Positions 1 to 11,260 of a stretch of 64,000 nucleotides of DNA are shown here, one piece after another. The DNA is taken from the NCBI RefSeq assembly GCF_019393635.1, contig NC_057867.1, forward strand, positions 58,168,492-58,232,491, written 5' to 3'. The notes beneath the pieces are model-generated. The model did not search any database and was not told the origin of the DNA. It was given only the letters and a program-made list of their open reading frames with translations. Made by a program: the position numbers and the translations under genes. Source of the DNA: Dromiciops gliroides. Lineage: Eukaryota; Chordata; Mammalia; Microbiotheria; Microbiotheriidae. Every line of letters begins with the position of its first letter. Within the stretch, counting starts at the first letter, position 1.

Positions 1-350
1 ATTCTGTACTTTCCAGTTGAGAGATCATTCTCTTTGGCAGAGAAAACAGAAACAAAATAAAAGTGAAACATACATCTTTCTTCTCTTTATCATCTGGCAT
101 CATTCCCTACACCAGAGCCGTGGGTCTGTCCTTTCAGTGACTCTCCTTTTGTCCCCACTATGGTTTCAAAACAAAAAGACACCTTTTTTCTCCTTGGCTT
201 TTTCTCACCAGCTTCAGCTTCTTTTGAGCTGTAGCCCTTTGTGATCATTCTCATCCACTTTTGCATTCATCTTTTGCTCTCTGCCCATGCTTCTATCTTC
301 TGTACAGGTCCCATTAAAATCTACGTTTCATGGTGACTTGTTTGGGACAT
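1..350. other. unique sequence, no gene seen
   Basis: AT-rich, pyrimidine-rich DNA with no recognisable repeat or coding signature. A 75-codon open frame begins at 17 but has low-complexity composition and no family resemblance, so I treat it as chance. Confidence 0.5.
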
Positions 351-354
351 GTGA

Positions 355-525
355 AAAGAGCTCTGAATTTCGAGTCAGTGAGACCCAGGCTTGACTCCTG
401 ATTCTGCTGCTTACTACCTGTGGGACATTAGGCAAGGCATGCACTACCTCTGTCCTCAGACTGCTTATGCAACAGAAAGTTGGTCTAAATGAGGTCCCTG
501 CCAGCTCTAAATAGGAGAATTATGA
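355..525 (+). repeat. MIR-type CORE-SINE, old copy
   Basis: The order of motifs is that of a sense MIR-like SINE: a head with 'gagtcagtgagacccaggcttgactcc', then 'cttactacctgtgggacattaggcaag', then a tail with 'ctcagactgcttatgc' and 'ggtccctgccagctctaa'. It is well diverged and has no clean target-site duplication. Confidence 0.6.
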
Positions 526-639
526 CAATTTCTCTGTGCAGCTGACTAGATCCCTCCAAACTGCTTGCCCTTTTCCTTGCTCATGGTAATTATTTTCCTG
601 TGTCTTTAGAATTGCATTTCTTAGGCAATATATTACAGA

Positions 640-1000
640 AAGAGAACAGGCCTTACAAGAGACTTGGGTTTGAATTTTGCCTCTAACACTTACTGGCAAG
701 TATAACCCATGGGCAAGCTGCTGCTGCTGCTCCTACTACTGTTTTGAAACAATCAGGGTTAAGTGACTTGCCCAAGTTAAGTGACTTGTCTGAGGTTGGA
801 TTTGAACTCAAGTCCTCCAGACTCCAGGGTCAGTTCTCTATCTACTGCACCACCTAGATGACCCCATGGGCAAACTTCTTGACTTCTATGCCTGTTTTTT
901 TCATTGTAAATAAGATCCACCAGGCCAGCCTCAAAGTGTTACTACAAGGATCATTTGGAATCTTATGTAAAGCTTTATTAAGGTTGTGTTATGTGCATTG
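640..1000 (+). repeat. MIR-type SINE split by a younger SINE
   Basis: A sense MIR-like copy ('gggtttgaattttgcctctaac', 'ttactggcaagtataacc') is interrupted at about 716 and resumes at 874 with 'cttcttgacttctatgcctg' and a 'tcattgtaaataagat' tail. The interruption is the minus-strand SINE that follows. Confidence 0.6.
717..863 (-). mobile_element. tRNA-derived marsupial SINE, short form
   Basis: Reads on the minus strand as the short-form SINE, with 'tgcaccacctagatgacccc' as head and 'gggttaagtgacttgcccaa' inside. It is flanked by the 10-bp duplication ccatgggcaa at 707-716 and 864-873. A CTG-rich stretch replaces the usual A/T tail. Confidence 0.8.
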
Positions 1001-2000
1001 CACACCAGCTATCTAGCTATCACTCATTTTTTAACTAGTCCATCTCCTTTCCTAGCTGTACACGATTTTGATTTGTTTTGTGCCATTCATGTTTGTAAGT
1101 CAAGAGTAGAAATAAGATGAATCCCCAAGAGCCATGATAGCCATATGCATGGTCGAGACAACTAGTTGGTATCATGGGTTAGGAAGGGATGTCGAAACTT
1201 AATCCTTGAGGCCTTGAGGTGGAGAAGGGATGCCATTAACAAAAAGGTTGGCTATAATCATTTCCCTGCCCATCCAGATCCTGGGTCTTGTTGGCCTGGA
1301 GTACTGTGCTTGCAAAAGAACTACAGAGCCCTAGAAAAGTGGTAGAAACAATTCAGAATCTAAGGTTCCCTGGGAGACTTCAAGGCAGGACAGGGCTGGG
1401 GGCAGAGCAAAATGCCCTACTGAGTTATTTCTGAGCCTGAAAGTTAAGATTACACTTGCTTTGTATGAGTCTGGAGCTTCAATAATAGGTCACTGTTAAC
1501 ATTTTGGGGTCTCATTGGGTCTGATTTTGTTGTCATTGTTGTTTTGTAGTCAGCGCTACCCATCGTAGCAGTGCATGAAAGAGCAAAGATTCCCCAAATA
1601 CCACCAAAGTGGGACTATCCTGTGACTGTGTGTTGGGGCGAATGATGGTGAAAGATGGGTTCGTTCCCAGTGATGAGTAGCAGTCTATGCATCCTAGAAA
1701 CACTTGGCATACAGAGAAGAGGTAAGTGTAAGATCCTAGGGAAGATATTCAGGAAAGAAGCAAATGCAGCTACTGCATTGAGAGAGCTGCTTAACGCTGT
1801 GATGCCTCCTCCGAAAAACACTTGGAAAAAGGGATTCTTGGAGACACAAGGCTAAATCCACCACTCTTCTTGCCTAGCTTGTGTACCTGATGACTTGTTA
1901 GCCTGGACCACTCCCATAGGGGAACTAGAAACAAGTCATATTGTGATATTCCTTTCAAATGATTTTTTCAAATAACAAGCATTAGTGTTCTCTCTCTCAT
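1001..2000. other. unique sequence, no gene seen
   Basis: No repeat family or gene recognised. The 66-codon plus frame at 1655-1855 and its minus-strand shadow show no known motif. Confidence 0.4.
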
Positions 2001-2018
2001 ACCTCCTATCCCCCTTTT

Positions 2019-2125
2019 TCTTTGGGGAGGTCACACAGCTAGTGTCAAGTGTCTGAGGCTGGATTTGAACTCAGGTACTCCTGAATCCAGGGCCAGTGCT
2101 TTACCCACTGTGCCACCTAGCTACC
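2019..2125 (-). mobile_element. tRNA-derived marsupial SINE, short form, truncated
   Basis: Minus-strand copy flanked by a perfect 17-bp target-site duplication, cctcctatccccctttt, at 2002-2018 and 2126-2142. It is shorter than full length because the 3' part next to the A-tail is reduced. The perfect duplication suggests a fairly young insertion. Confidence 0.85.
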
Positions 2126-2142
2126 CCTCCTATCCCCCTTTT

Positions 2143-3150
2143 GAAAAAAGGGAAAAAAGAAAAGCATAACCCTCGTAACAAATATGCAACATGACTCATT
2201 TGATAGGGCTAAAGAAGTTCCTTATATTCTCCTGCAGGGGTAGCTGCAGCCAAAGCAGACCTTAGGGGAATGGCAGAACCGCTCAGCTCTTCAGTGAATT
2301 GGCCTGTGCAGTTCAGGTCTTAGAGGAGCCATTGAAAATGACACCCCGGATGTATTATTACTGTACTTTTCCCTTGGTCCTCTCAATTTTTACTGTGGCT
2401 TTCACTACTACTATAGATTGAGAGGAAATGATGCTTATTTTCCTCTGCATGATTTGCCATATCTCAAGGCAGCTGGAAATCAAAATTATCATAGTTTCAA
2501 ACTTTACTGCCCGGGCAATGAAGGATAATTTCAGTGAATAATCCTGATGGATGCACTGCTGCAATATAGTTAAGACTCCATCAGCATCTATTTTTGACTC
2601 TCCCTTTGAGAAAGGACAGAGCTTACCGAGCAAGAACTTTTCTAGCTTTAGCCAATCAGCGGAGAACTCCAGCCTCTTCCTGTTACTATGGGATACCAAA
2701 AAGATGGATGTAGTCACATGTCTTCAGCATAAGACTACAGTGGAAAGTGGTGGTGGGAAGGGATATAATGGGCCTGCCCATCTTGGAACCCACATGAGAG
2801 AGCTTGGCTTCCTGAATGATTGGGAAATCAAAAAGATTAATAGAATAAGACTGTACAGATCTAGTCTGTAATGTACAAACAACAGCTTGCATGCATGAAA
2901 CCACTGATGTTGTGAAGTAGCTTATAATGTTGGAGATGTACTTTTGTGAGGCTGTTTTATCTATATCTAATGCCCAATTAAAGTGAAACCCCGAGATGCT
3001 TATTTGTATAATTGAATTCTGTCTACCTCCCCACTCCCATCCTAGCCACCCAGTCTCCCTTTAGGTTTGTTGCATTTATCTGCTTACATCAAACAAAACA
3101 TTTCTTCAGCTGTCATTCCAATTGAGTAATTACCCCACTTCATTTTCCAT
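2143..3150. other. unique sequence, no gene seen
   Basis: Two opposed open frames (2358-2717 minus, 119 codons; 2551-2871 plus, 106 codons) overlap here. Neither shows a recognisable domain. The rest is AT-rich single-copy-looking DNA. Confidence 0.4.
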
Positions 3151-3337
3151 ATCCCAAAATAGACGAGATGGAAGAGAGCAAGGAGGCCATCTACTCCACA
3201 CCTGCCCTGAATTAGAATTCCTTCTAGAACATGGTCAGATAAGTGCTCACTTGACCTTTGCCTGAAGATCTCCCAGGGAACAGGGGGAGCCTACTTTCTT
3301 CCAAGGCAGCTCATTCTACTTTTGGATAGCACTATGT

Positions 3338-3572
3338 CAGGGGGCCTTGGACCACCTAGGGATCTGTGGATAAATTTCTGGGAGGTCTCTGTGAACCTAG
3401 ATGGGGAAAAAATTCCATCTTGATTTTTCACTAACCCTTGCTTTCATTCAAAATCCTATACATTTGATTTTATTCATTTAAAAACCTGATTCTAAGAAGA
3501 AAGTCCACAGGCTTCCCCAGACTGATGACCAAAGGGGTCCATAGCACATAAAAGATAAGACCCCTGACCTAA
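3338..3572. mobile_element. hAT-like non-autonomous DNA transposon (MITE)
   Basis: The two ends are related inverted sequences, 'ggggccttggaccacctag' at the left and 'ccaaaggggtccatagcac' at the right. Internal blocks 'gaaaaaattccatcttgatt' and 'ttctaagaagaaagtcc' match the copy at 16128-16375 in the same order. It sits inside the CR1/L3-like LINE, so it is younger than that LINE. Confidence 0.6.
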
Positions 3573-3695
3573 GTGTTAAGAATTTTCCCATGCATTGGGA
3601 CAATCTGCATCTAAAACTTCTACTTATTGCTCCTAATTATCCCCACTGGGATCAAGAAGTATAAATCTAATCCCTCTTCCAAGTGCCAGCCTTTT

Positions 3696-3860
3696 TTTGT
3701 TTGTTTGTTTGTTTGGGGGGTTTTTTTTGGGGGGGGCAATGAGGGTTAAGTGACTAGCCCAGGGTCACACTGCTAGTAACTGTCAAGTGTCTGAAGCTGG
3801 ATTTGAACTCCTGAATCCAGGGCCAGTGCTTTATCCACTGCTCCACCTAGCTGCCCCCTG
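3696..3860 (-). mobile_element. tRNA-derived marsupial SINE, short form
   Basis: Full short-form copy on the minus strand, with a T/G-rich complement of the tail at 3696-3736. It is flanked by the 14-bp duplication agtgccagcctttt at 3682-3695 and 3861-3874. It inserted into the antisense LINE. Confidence 0.9.
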
Positions 3861-4227
3861 AGTGCCAGCCTTTTAAATACTTGAAGATAGCTTTCTTGTC
3901 CCCCCCCTCCTCCATGTGTTCAGTTCTCTGAGCCAAAAATCCCTGAAACCTTCACCCTGTCCTTGTGGTTACATGATCTTGAGGCATTTCTAGAGCACTG
4001 ACCACAATGGAGCACCATTGTTTTGAGACCATTTTCCCATGGAATATCCCTTTGGATAAAAACCAAGAAGCATTATATATTTCACAAGCTGTAAAAAAGC
4101 TTTCCTAGATCTTGGAGATACTTTTTTAAAGGAGTACACAGGCTGTTGACTTTCATGCCTTCTATTTGCTTTATGAATCTACTATTGGAGCATTTGTTTA
4201 TAAAAATGAAGTACTAGCCAATCTTTT

Positions 4228-4364
4228 TTTGTGAGGCAATTGGGGTTAAGTGACTTGCCCAGGGTCACACAGCTACTAAGTGTCAAGTGTCTGAGGCTGG
4301 ATTTGAATTCAGGTCCTCCTGAATCCAGGGCCGCTGATATATCCACTGCGCCACCTAGCTGTCC
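4228..4364 (-). mobile_element. tRNA-derived marsupial SINE, short form
   Basis: Minus-strand copy with 'ggcaattggggttaagtgac' and 'ccactgcgccacctagctg'. Imperfect duplication ctagccaatctt / ctagccaacctt at 4214-4225 and 4365-4376. Confidence 0.85.
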
Positions 4365-4699
4365 CTAGCCAACCTTCTAATAGGATATGTCAGGGTTCCC
4401 CATCAGTTCCTTCAGGCATGATGAGGATGAAAGGTGAGAATAAAAATCATATGGTCCCTATGGTGAGAAGGAGAGCATAACCTACAGCAATCAGCCTATA
4501 TGCTACCGATTCACTCCTCATACTACCTTTGGCTACTTTTGGCATTTCACCTATTGCTATGAATGCTTGGCTTTAGAACTAATTATGGCAATGGGGCACA
4601 GTAATCAGCTGGTTTTCTAAAAAAAGACACTGTGGTGGGAAACCAATTACACCTTTCCTGTTGTAATCACAGAAATTCAGAATTGTAAAGAGTCCCAAA

Positions 4700-5700
4700 A
4701 GTGATCTTGTACAACCCATATTTGAGCAAGAACCCCCTCTATGATATGCCTAATAAGTGTCATAAAGCTTTGATGGGAAGACTTCCAGGTGTGGGGGAAA
4801 TCTACTCTCTGCCAAGGCAGCCCATTCTACCTTTAGTTAACTCCATTAGGAAGTTTTTCTTTTTATCAAGTTTTAATCATCCTTTCTGCTACTTCTATCC
4901 ATTGCTCCACGTTTTCCCCATTAGAGCCAAGCAAAAGAAGCCTAATTATTCTTCCACATGAGAGTCCCTCAAATCATGCTAATGATAAGACTCGCTCAAG
5001 TAAAACATTCCGAGGTGTGGTCTTAATATGGCATGACATCAAAGCCTGTAACCATCCATTTCCTTCCTCTGAATACTTTGTAGTTTGTCAATATCTTTGA
5101 AATGCAGTGTTCCAAACTGTACTCCAGATGTGGCCTGACCAGGATGGTACACAACAGAATCATCACCTGGGTACAATGCCATTCTCAGTGTGGTACAAAA
5201 TCACACCAGCCTCTTTGGTAACCACATCACTGTTGGCTCATATTGAGTTTGTGGTCTGTTAAAAGCCCGCAATCTTTTTCAGACAAACTGCTGTCAATAT
5301 ATACCACCCCTACTTGTGAGGCTGATTTTTAGACCCTCAAGCTTAAGATGTACATTGACCCTTATTAAATTTCATATTATAAGATTATCCTCGATAATCT
5401 ATAATGCCAAGCTCTTTTTGGACTCGGACAACAAATCCTAGATCTGTGTCACCTGCCAATTTATCAAGCATATCAGCCTTGCTTTTATCTAAGGTACTGA
5501 TGCAAATGTTAAATAGCACAGGACCTAGTAAAGATCCCTGGGGCACACCACTGCAGACCTCCCAAGTTGTCATCAAGTAATTAATAACTACTTTTTTGTA
5601 TCTGGGAATTAATTAATTCTGTAATCCAACTAACTGTACTAGTGTCTAGCCCACATCTCTTCATCTTGTCCACCCTGGAATTGTAATTGATATTTGAAGT
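4700..5700 (-). repeat. CR1/L3-like LINE fragment with reverse-transcriptase remnant
   Basis: Antisense copy running from 3' UTR (left) into ORF2 (right). Left landmarks include 'gccaaggcagcccattctacc' and 'ccagatgtggcctgaccagg'. At 5385-5576 the minus strand encodes SGVPQGSLLGPVLFNI, then a decayed 'DKLAGDTDLG' where the family has the FADDTKL catalytic box. The aspartate pair is thus not intact and the element is dead. The motif style fits CR1-clade reverse transcriptases. Confidence 0.7.
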
Positions 5701-6765
5701 AATCTAGAGTGGTGGATGCAGTATCCCCATTTTGCCTCTGCCAAGCATTCTGGGAGTACAGAACAACTGTCTGGATTTATCAGGCAATTCTCCTTGTTAT
5801 TCTAGATGCTACGTTCCAGAATGAAGAAGTATGGGCCCTACCTGGAGCCTATACAGTAGGACATCGTGTAACTTGGCTTTTCTGTGCCTTACAATCTAAC
5901 AAAGAATGAACAATAGTAATAAAGCATAGCATGGTTAAAAGGCCCAATGAATCATATAGACAAGTGCCTGAGGAATCACAAGGGAGGAAGATCACCAAGG
6001 TAAGGAACAAATAAAGGAAGGTTGTATGAAGAAGAGTTCAAAGTGGGTCTTGAAATTGGCATGGGCTCAGACAAACACAGAAGATGAAGGAAGTCTTTCA
6101 GGTAGGGGACAAGCCATTTTTGCTGAACAAGAGAATAGAAGGAGCAATGAACATGGATAGTCAGCACTACAGTTTAGTTTTGTACATGAGAATAGCTAGA
6201 GAATAAAGTTGAGGAGCAATAGGCAAATACATTTAGCCACTGAAGAATTTTGAGCAGGAGCTGACTTCTGGAAAGTGGTGGTTTAGGAAGAGAAATCTGG
6301 TAGGCTTGGCTGGAGATAAAAAATAATCAATAATCAACTAACTAAAAATAACCAATCATATGTCATCAGCTGTTGTATTCATCCAAGTATTAAGTGATGG
6401 ACTGATGTAAAATGGGAACACTAAGATTCAAGTGGTGTGGGTGCTATCAGGGGAGGCCATCTTGGAGAGGCGTTAAAAAAGAAGAGTAGAAAGGATCTGG
6501 CCCTTTGATCCAGTCAGTCATCAAGAACAGAAGTATCAAGAATGATCACAAAGATTCGATCCTGGTTAACTGGCAATGTCATTGATAGAAGGGGATGAAA
6601 GATGAATGAGGTTAATGTGATAATATGGCTTATGACAGTTTTGTTATCTACTTGTAAGTGATTGTCTACAAAGACCAACATGATATAGAGTCTTACCACA
6701 TGCCTACATACAAGTGCACATATATGTGTATATGCATATGGAGAGAAAAAGATTGACAAAGGGAT
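5701..6765. repeat. possible L2-like internal debris; no gene
   Basis: Phrases such as 'gggtcttgaaattggcatggg', 'tttgagcaggagctgac' and 'agaaatctggtaggcttgg' resemble the 5' part of L2-type LINEs in sense orientation. Similarity is by eye only. No coding region is supported. Confidence 0.35.
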
Positions 6766-6814
6766 AGAGTGCTAGGCCTGGAATCAGGAGTCCTGAGTTC
6801 AAATTTGGTCTCAG

Positions 6815-6980
6815 TGGCAGCTAGGTGGTTCAGTAGATAGAGCACCAGCCCTGGAGTCAGGAGGACCTGAGTTCAAATTTGGCCTCAGACACTTAACACT
6901 TACTAGCTGGGTGACCCTGGGCAAGTCACTTAACCCCAATTGCCTCACCAATAAATAAATAAATAAATATTTAAAAAATA
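6815..6980 (+). mobile_element. tRNA-derived marsupial SINE, short form
   Basis: Full sense copy ending in an (aata)n/A-rich tail. It is flanked by a perfect 14-bp duplication, aaatttggtctcag, at 6801-6814 and 6981-6994, placing it cleanly inside the MIR-like host. Confidence 0.95.
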
Positions 6981-7171
6981 AAATTTGGTCTCAGATACTT
7001 ACTAGTTGTATGACCCTGCGGGTGAGTCATTTAACTTCTGTTTGCCTCAGTTTCCTCATCTGATAAACAGGAATAATAATAGCACCTACCTCCTAGGGTT
7101 GTTGTGAAGATCAAATGAAATTATAATTGTAGAGTGCTTACTACAATGCTTAGCATATAGTAAGCACTATA

Positions 7172-7423
7172 TTGTTGTTGTTCAGTCATTCCTATCATGT
7201 TCACCCCTTAGCCACTCAATTTGGGGTTTTCTTGGCAAGGGTACTAAAATGATTTGCTATTTCCTTCTCCAGCTCATTTTACCGATAAGGAAACTGAAGC
7301 AAATAGTAGTAAGTGACTTGCCCAGGGTCACACAGCTGGGAAGTGTCTGAGGCTTGATTTGAACTCAAGGACTGCTGACTTGAAGCCCAGCACTCTCTCT
7401 ATTGCAGTACCACCTAGGTGCCC
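7172..7423 (-). mobile_element. marsupial SINE, long form
   Basis: Minus-strand long form. 'gttgttgttcagtcattcc' tail, 'gccatttccttctcc'-type block and 'cacctaggtgcc' head are all present. Perfect 11-bp duplication taagcactata at 7161-7171 and 7424-7434. Confidence 0.9.
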
Positions 7424-7487
7424 TAAGCACTATATAAATATTAGCTATGATATATAGATATATGTATTAATATCTATAGATAGATAT

Positions 7488-7710
7488 AAGAGAACAGCTT
7501 TGGAGTCAGGAAGACCTGGTTCAAGTACTACTTCTAACAGATATTAGCTGTGTGACCTTGGACAGATTTCTTAGCCTCCCAGTGGCCCAGACAATTCGCT
7601 TTGACTATACATTACAAAGGTGCTGGCTGATCTGCATTTGAGGTTGGCTAACACTGAGAGTTGCCCATATAGATGAGTCCCAGGTCCAGAACGGAAATGC
7701 ACAAACAGAG
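7488..7710 (+). repeat. MIR-like SINE, variant tail
   Basis: Sense copy beginning 'agctttggagtcaggaagacc', then 'tagctgtgtgaccttgg'. Its tail, 'cagacaattcgctttgac ... ggtgctggctgatctgcatt', recurs in diverged form near 16570, 25905, 27400 and 57890. Confidence 0.6.
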
Positions 7711-8245
7711 CTAGTCCAATGCCCTCTAGAGATCTGGTTGCTGGTTCTGCTCCGTGAAAGGAAGCAGCTGGCTAAGACTATCTGGAATGACCAACCATGT
7801 ACCAGGTTGGCCTGCTTTTCCATACTGGCTCTCTGCACTGGGCTCCACTTTTTGGAAAAGCGTATTTAGCAATAGTAAAGAGAACATGAACAAACTGTGA
7901 GTGTTAGAAGGGAAAACACAGACTGTTTCCAATTCAATGGGAAGGGGGCAGCTCTGTAGTTGGCAAAGGAGTGTGGAGAGTAGATATGGTGCCAAAGAGA
8001 AAGGACTAGCAAGGCTTTCAGATGCCTTGACTGTCTTATATCTTGCACCTCTCTAGATATTCCTAACCAAAAGAATATATAGATTCCAATCACGATAAAT
8101 ATAGGAACACAGCCAGTATCTTAGATATCTAATAATTGATTTAGAGAAAACATTTTTAAAAACATGATATTACTGTGGTCCATAAGGGCTATGTCTCCCC
8201 TGAAGAGTTTCTTATGGAGAGGATATCTGTGCGAAACATTTATTT
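7711..8245. other. unique sequence, no gene seen
   Basis: Three short overlapping minus-strand frames (7605-8093) have no recognisable motif. Nothing else stands out. Confidence 0.4.
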
Positions 8246-8259
8246 TGAAATGCATTTTG

Positions 8260-8416
8260 GGGGACAGCTAGGTGGCGAAGTGGATGGAGCACCGGCCCTG
8301 GAGTCAGGAGTACCTGAGTTCAAATCCAGCCTCAGACACTTCACACTAACTAGCTGTATGACCCTGGGCAAGTCACTTAACCCCAATTGCCTCACTAAAA
8401 GAAAAAGAAAAAAAAA
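8260..8416 (+). mobile_element. tRNA-derived marsupial SINE, short form
   Basis: Sense copy with an (AAAAG)n-rich tail. Imperfect duplication tgaaatgcattttg / tgaaatgtattttg at 8246-8259 and 8417-8430. Confidence 0.9.
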
Positions 8417-8744
8417 TGAAATGTATTTTGAATGACTGGTGGCCTCCTAGCACAGCAACATTGTTTTACAAGACAATAATCCTGTTCCCTTTGCAAAATA
8501 AACAACAAAGATGCCCGATTATAGACTCATAAACCAGTGAGGTAGTCTTATTGTTTCTCTGTTCATTAGCAACCAACTTTCTACAGATAAGTATCTTAAA
8601 TTGAAAGCATAGGGGAAAAGGTAACCCTACTGACGCACATCTCTTGTAACATCAATTAGCATACCAATAGATAATGCAAGTTCAATCTTATTCTCATAGA
8701 ATCCTAAATGTAGGAGAGTCCTCTACAGGCATACAATTATAGGA

Positions 8745-8940
8745 TTGTTGATTTAGAGCCAGAAATAGTCAGAGAGGTCAACTAGTATAAACTCCTTATT
8801 TTGCAGCTAGAGAAACTGATGTACAGACAGTCTGTGACTTGCCCAAAGCCACAGATAAGAACTAGCAGAGCCAAGATTTGAAACTAAGATATCTATCTTC
8901 AAATTCAGAATTATTTCCATGCTATCACCTCTCTGTTGCA
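8745..8940 (-). repeat. MIR-type SINE, antisense
   Basis: Carries the usual antisense order: 'tttagagccagaaatagtc', 'tttgcagctagagaaactga', 'gacttgcccaaagccacag', 'gccaagatttgaaac'. Old and diverged. Confidence 0.6.
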
Positions 8941-9084
8941 AAGGTCACATTGTCTAACCCATATCTCATCAGGAATCCCTACTACACTATCCCCAATTCA
9001 ACCTTTCTTTGAGATGAGAAAGCTGATGGTACACTGTTGACATATTTTTATGGACCATTTACCACTATACCCCAATAGAAGCAG

Positions 9085-9370
9085 TTGGGTGACATAGCAG
9101 ATAGAGTGTTGGGCCTGGACTCAGGAAGACCTAAGTTCAAATACTTGTTAGCTTAGAAACTTGCCTCAGATACAGTACAGGCTCAGTATAAGCCTTAGGT
9201 ACTTGTTAGCTGTGTGACTATGGGCAAGTCACCTAACTGCTATCTGTTTCAGTATCGTCATCTGTAACATGGAAATAATAATGGCACTTATTTCACAGGG
9301 ATGTTATGAAAATCAAATGATGTAATAATATTTATAATATGCTTAGCACAGTGTCTGACACATATCACTC
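9085..9370 (+). repeat. MIR-like SINE, sense, internally expanded
   Basis: Complete from 'agatagagtgttgggcctgg' to 'tgcttagcacagtgtctgac'. The middle contains a partial duplication: the 'cttgttagct' and 'cctcagatac' type blocks appear twice between 9140 and 9220. Confidence 0.7.
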
Positions 9371-10225
9371 CATTCTCCCTTTCCCTCCATCCATGAATTT
9401 TCCAAACCTCAGGAATAGGCTGACTCCTGAGCCCCAAAAGGTATTATTCAATTCTTCTTGCGCCCACCAGTGGGGACCAATTTCTGCTATGTAGAATTGG
9501 TAGTTTGGGGAAAGAACATATTAAATCATCCTGGGAAACAACTCAAGGTTCTGAAGGCTGCAACTGTCGCAGTTACTTTTGAGATTCCTCAGAGAGGAAC
9601 ACTTACTGAAAACTGAGTTCCCTCAAATGCTCTGGACAACTGAGATAAATCAGGAAGTGATGAACTCCAAATAATCAGGTTGGGTAATCCTTCCCTTACC
9701 CTTTTACCTGCTATATACATGTTTATTTGCATTTGGAGAAAACCAAGAAGCACACTATATGAATTTCTTACAGAAAACCAAATTCATACACAGTATCATT
9801 GAATGACTCCATTGAATAAATACTCAGAATCATGGACTAGTTCTGTGCAGGTCATGTAACATACCATCTTCCCCGTTTTGTAGAGGAGGAAACTGCCATG
9901 GATGGGAAATGACACACACAGCAAGTTCCATCCATTAAGGCATTCTTTAAGTCCTGGGGAGATAAACAGATGAACATCAATTAGACCCTGTCCTTCAAGC
10001 ATTAAGATTATACTGGAGAAAGGCAGAATGTACCTAAGCCAGAAAATACAAGGGTGGGGAGTGGCAGGACATGGGAGAGAGCAAAGTGCTCTAGGAAAAT
10101 TTGAAGGGATAATGAAAGAAGACACATTTAAGCTGAGCCTTGAAAAGAGAGAGATTGAAATATGTAGATGAGAAGGGTAATGGAGCTGGCTTGTCTAAAC
10201 ATGCAAAGAAAAGTGGGGGAATGTA
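9371..10225. other. mostly unique sequence, no gene
   Basis: No gene. Part of 9880-10180 ('taaggcattctttaagtcctgg', 'ttaagctgagccttgaaaa') has the flavour of L2-type LINE DNA, by eye only. A 109-codon minus frame at 9796-10125 shows no family motif. Confidence 0.35.
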
Positions 10226-10229
10226 CAAC

Positions 10230-10410
10230 TGCAATGGTCCTTGGAGGTTATCTGATCTAACCTCTCCATTATACAGATGAGAAAATGGAGACCCAGAAAA
10301 GGGATTTTCCTAGGGCCCCTCGGTTACTGATGGAACTGAGATTTGAACCTGAGTCCTCTGGCTCCAAATCTAGTTCTGTTTCCATTGTGTTCCAACCCAT
10401 AGTCTAATTA
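10230..10410 (-). repeat. MIR-type SINE, antisense
   Basis: Shows 'ccttggaggttatctgatc', 'attatacagatgagaaaatgg' and 'gatttgaacctgagtcctc' in the antisense order of MIR-type elements. Confidence 0.6.
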
Positions 10411-10414
10411 GGAT

Positions 10415-11260
10415 GGAATGGGGTTTATGAAGAAGATTAATGTAAGGCAAATTGGAGCCTCATTGTGGAGGGCCTGAGGGAGTTTTAGTATATCCTAGAG
10501 GCTTTTGAGCAGAAGAGGGATATGAATACATTTAAGGCCTTAGAAAGGTTATTTTTGACAACTATCTGGAAAATGGATTGGAGCAGGGAAAAATGATTAA
10601 GAAACTCTTCAGGGGATGGGGGACAGCTAGGTGGCACAGTAGTTAAAGCACTGGCCCTGGAACTCAGGAGGATCTGAGTTCAAATTCAACCTCAGACACT
10701 TGACACTTACTAGCTGTGTGACCCTGGGCAAGTCACTTAACCCTCATTGCCCCACCAAAAAAAAAGAAAAAGAAAAAGAAATTCTTCAGTAGTCTAGGAG
10801 AGATGTGATCAGGAGCTGATCTAGGGTCGTGGCTGTGAAAGTGGAGAGAAGGGGATAGGTGGGAGACATAGTGTGGTAGAATTGGGGGTGTGCTGGAGCC
10901 AGCTTGAACCTGATCATGAGAACTGATTGTTTACTTTTCAGGATAGGTATTTACACTTTAAAATAGGTAGAGGCTACAAATCAGGGCTTGATTTATTGTT
11001 TTGTTGATTGTCTGGACTTAAGAAAATAATGGAGAAAATGTTAACAAGGTAAATTCAATTGAAAAAGTGTTTGCCTTGCATACATATTTTTGGAGTGCCA
11101 TTTATTAAATATCCCCCAGCATGCCCCTGGATAGAACTACCAACGTGTGGCAAATGACTGAATACGGGGAGTGAGGGAGAAGTCAAGACCAACTCTAAGG
11201 TCACTAATTTAGGTGTCTTAAAGGATGGTGATGCCAGAGAGGACAACGGAGCCATGTGAA
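10415..11260 (+). repeat. L2-like LINE internal fragment
   Basis: Blocks 'gcttttgagcagaagaggg', 'atctggaaaatggattggag', 'cagtagtctaggagagatg' and 'gtggctgtgaaagtggagag' follow the order I recall for L2-type LINEs. A short SINE (10613-10777) interrupts it. Family assignment is moderate. Confidence 0.45.
10613..10777 (+). mobile_element. tRNA-derived marsupial SINE, short form
   Basis: Sense copy with an (A)nG tail. Near-perfect duplication gaaactcttcag / gaaattcttcag at 10601-10612 and 10778-10789. Confidence 0.9.

Larger units (their letters stand above)
3160..3990 (-). repeat. CR1/L3-like LINE 3' UTR fragment, antisense
   Basis: Antisense landmarks of the CR1/L3-type 3' region are seen: 'ccaaggcagctcattctactttt', 'attgctcctaattatcccc' and 'taatccctcttccaagtgcc', then 'aaatacttgaagatagctttc'. 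The fragment is broken by a MITE (about 3338-3572) and a SINE (3696-3860). Family naming is from memory of the consensus. Confidence 0.6.
6766..7460 (+). repeat. MIR-like SINE carrying two later SINE insertions
   Basis: A single sense copy reads through in three pieces. Head 'gctaggcctggaatcaggag' is at 6770, the body with 'gcctcagtttcctcatctg' is at 7045, and the 'ctaagcactatataaatatt' tail ends at about 7445. SINEs at 6815-6980 and 7172-7423 split it, each with its own duplication. Confidence 0.8.

Noticed and set aside
715-729. CTG triplet run, and the similar run at 28554-28566
   Set aside because: Only four or five units, too short to be an expansion-prone repeat.
2358-2871. Overlapping 119-codon minus and 106-codon plus open frames
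   Set aside because: No domain, no splice or poly(A) context, and opposed frames of similar length suggest chance.
5385-5576. Reverse-transcriptase motif as an active element
   Set aside because: The catalytic box is degraded and the fragment is short and antisense in older LINE debris.
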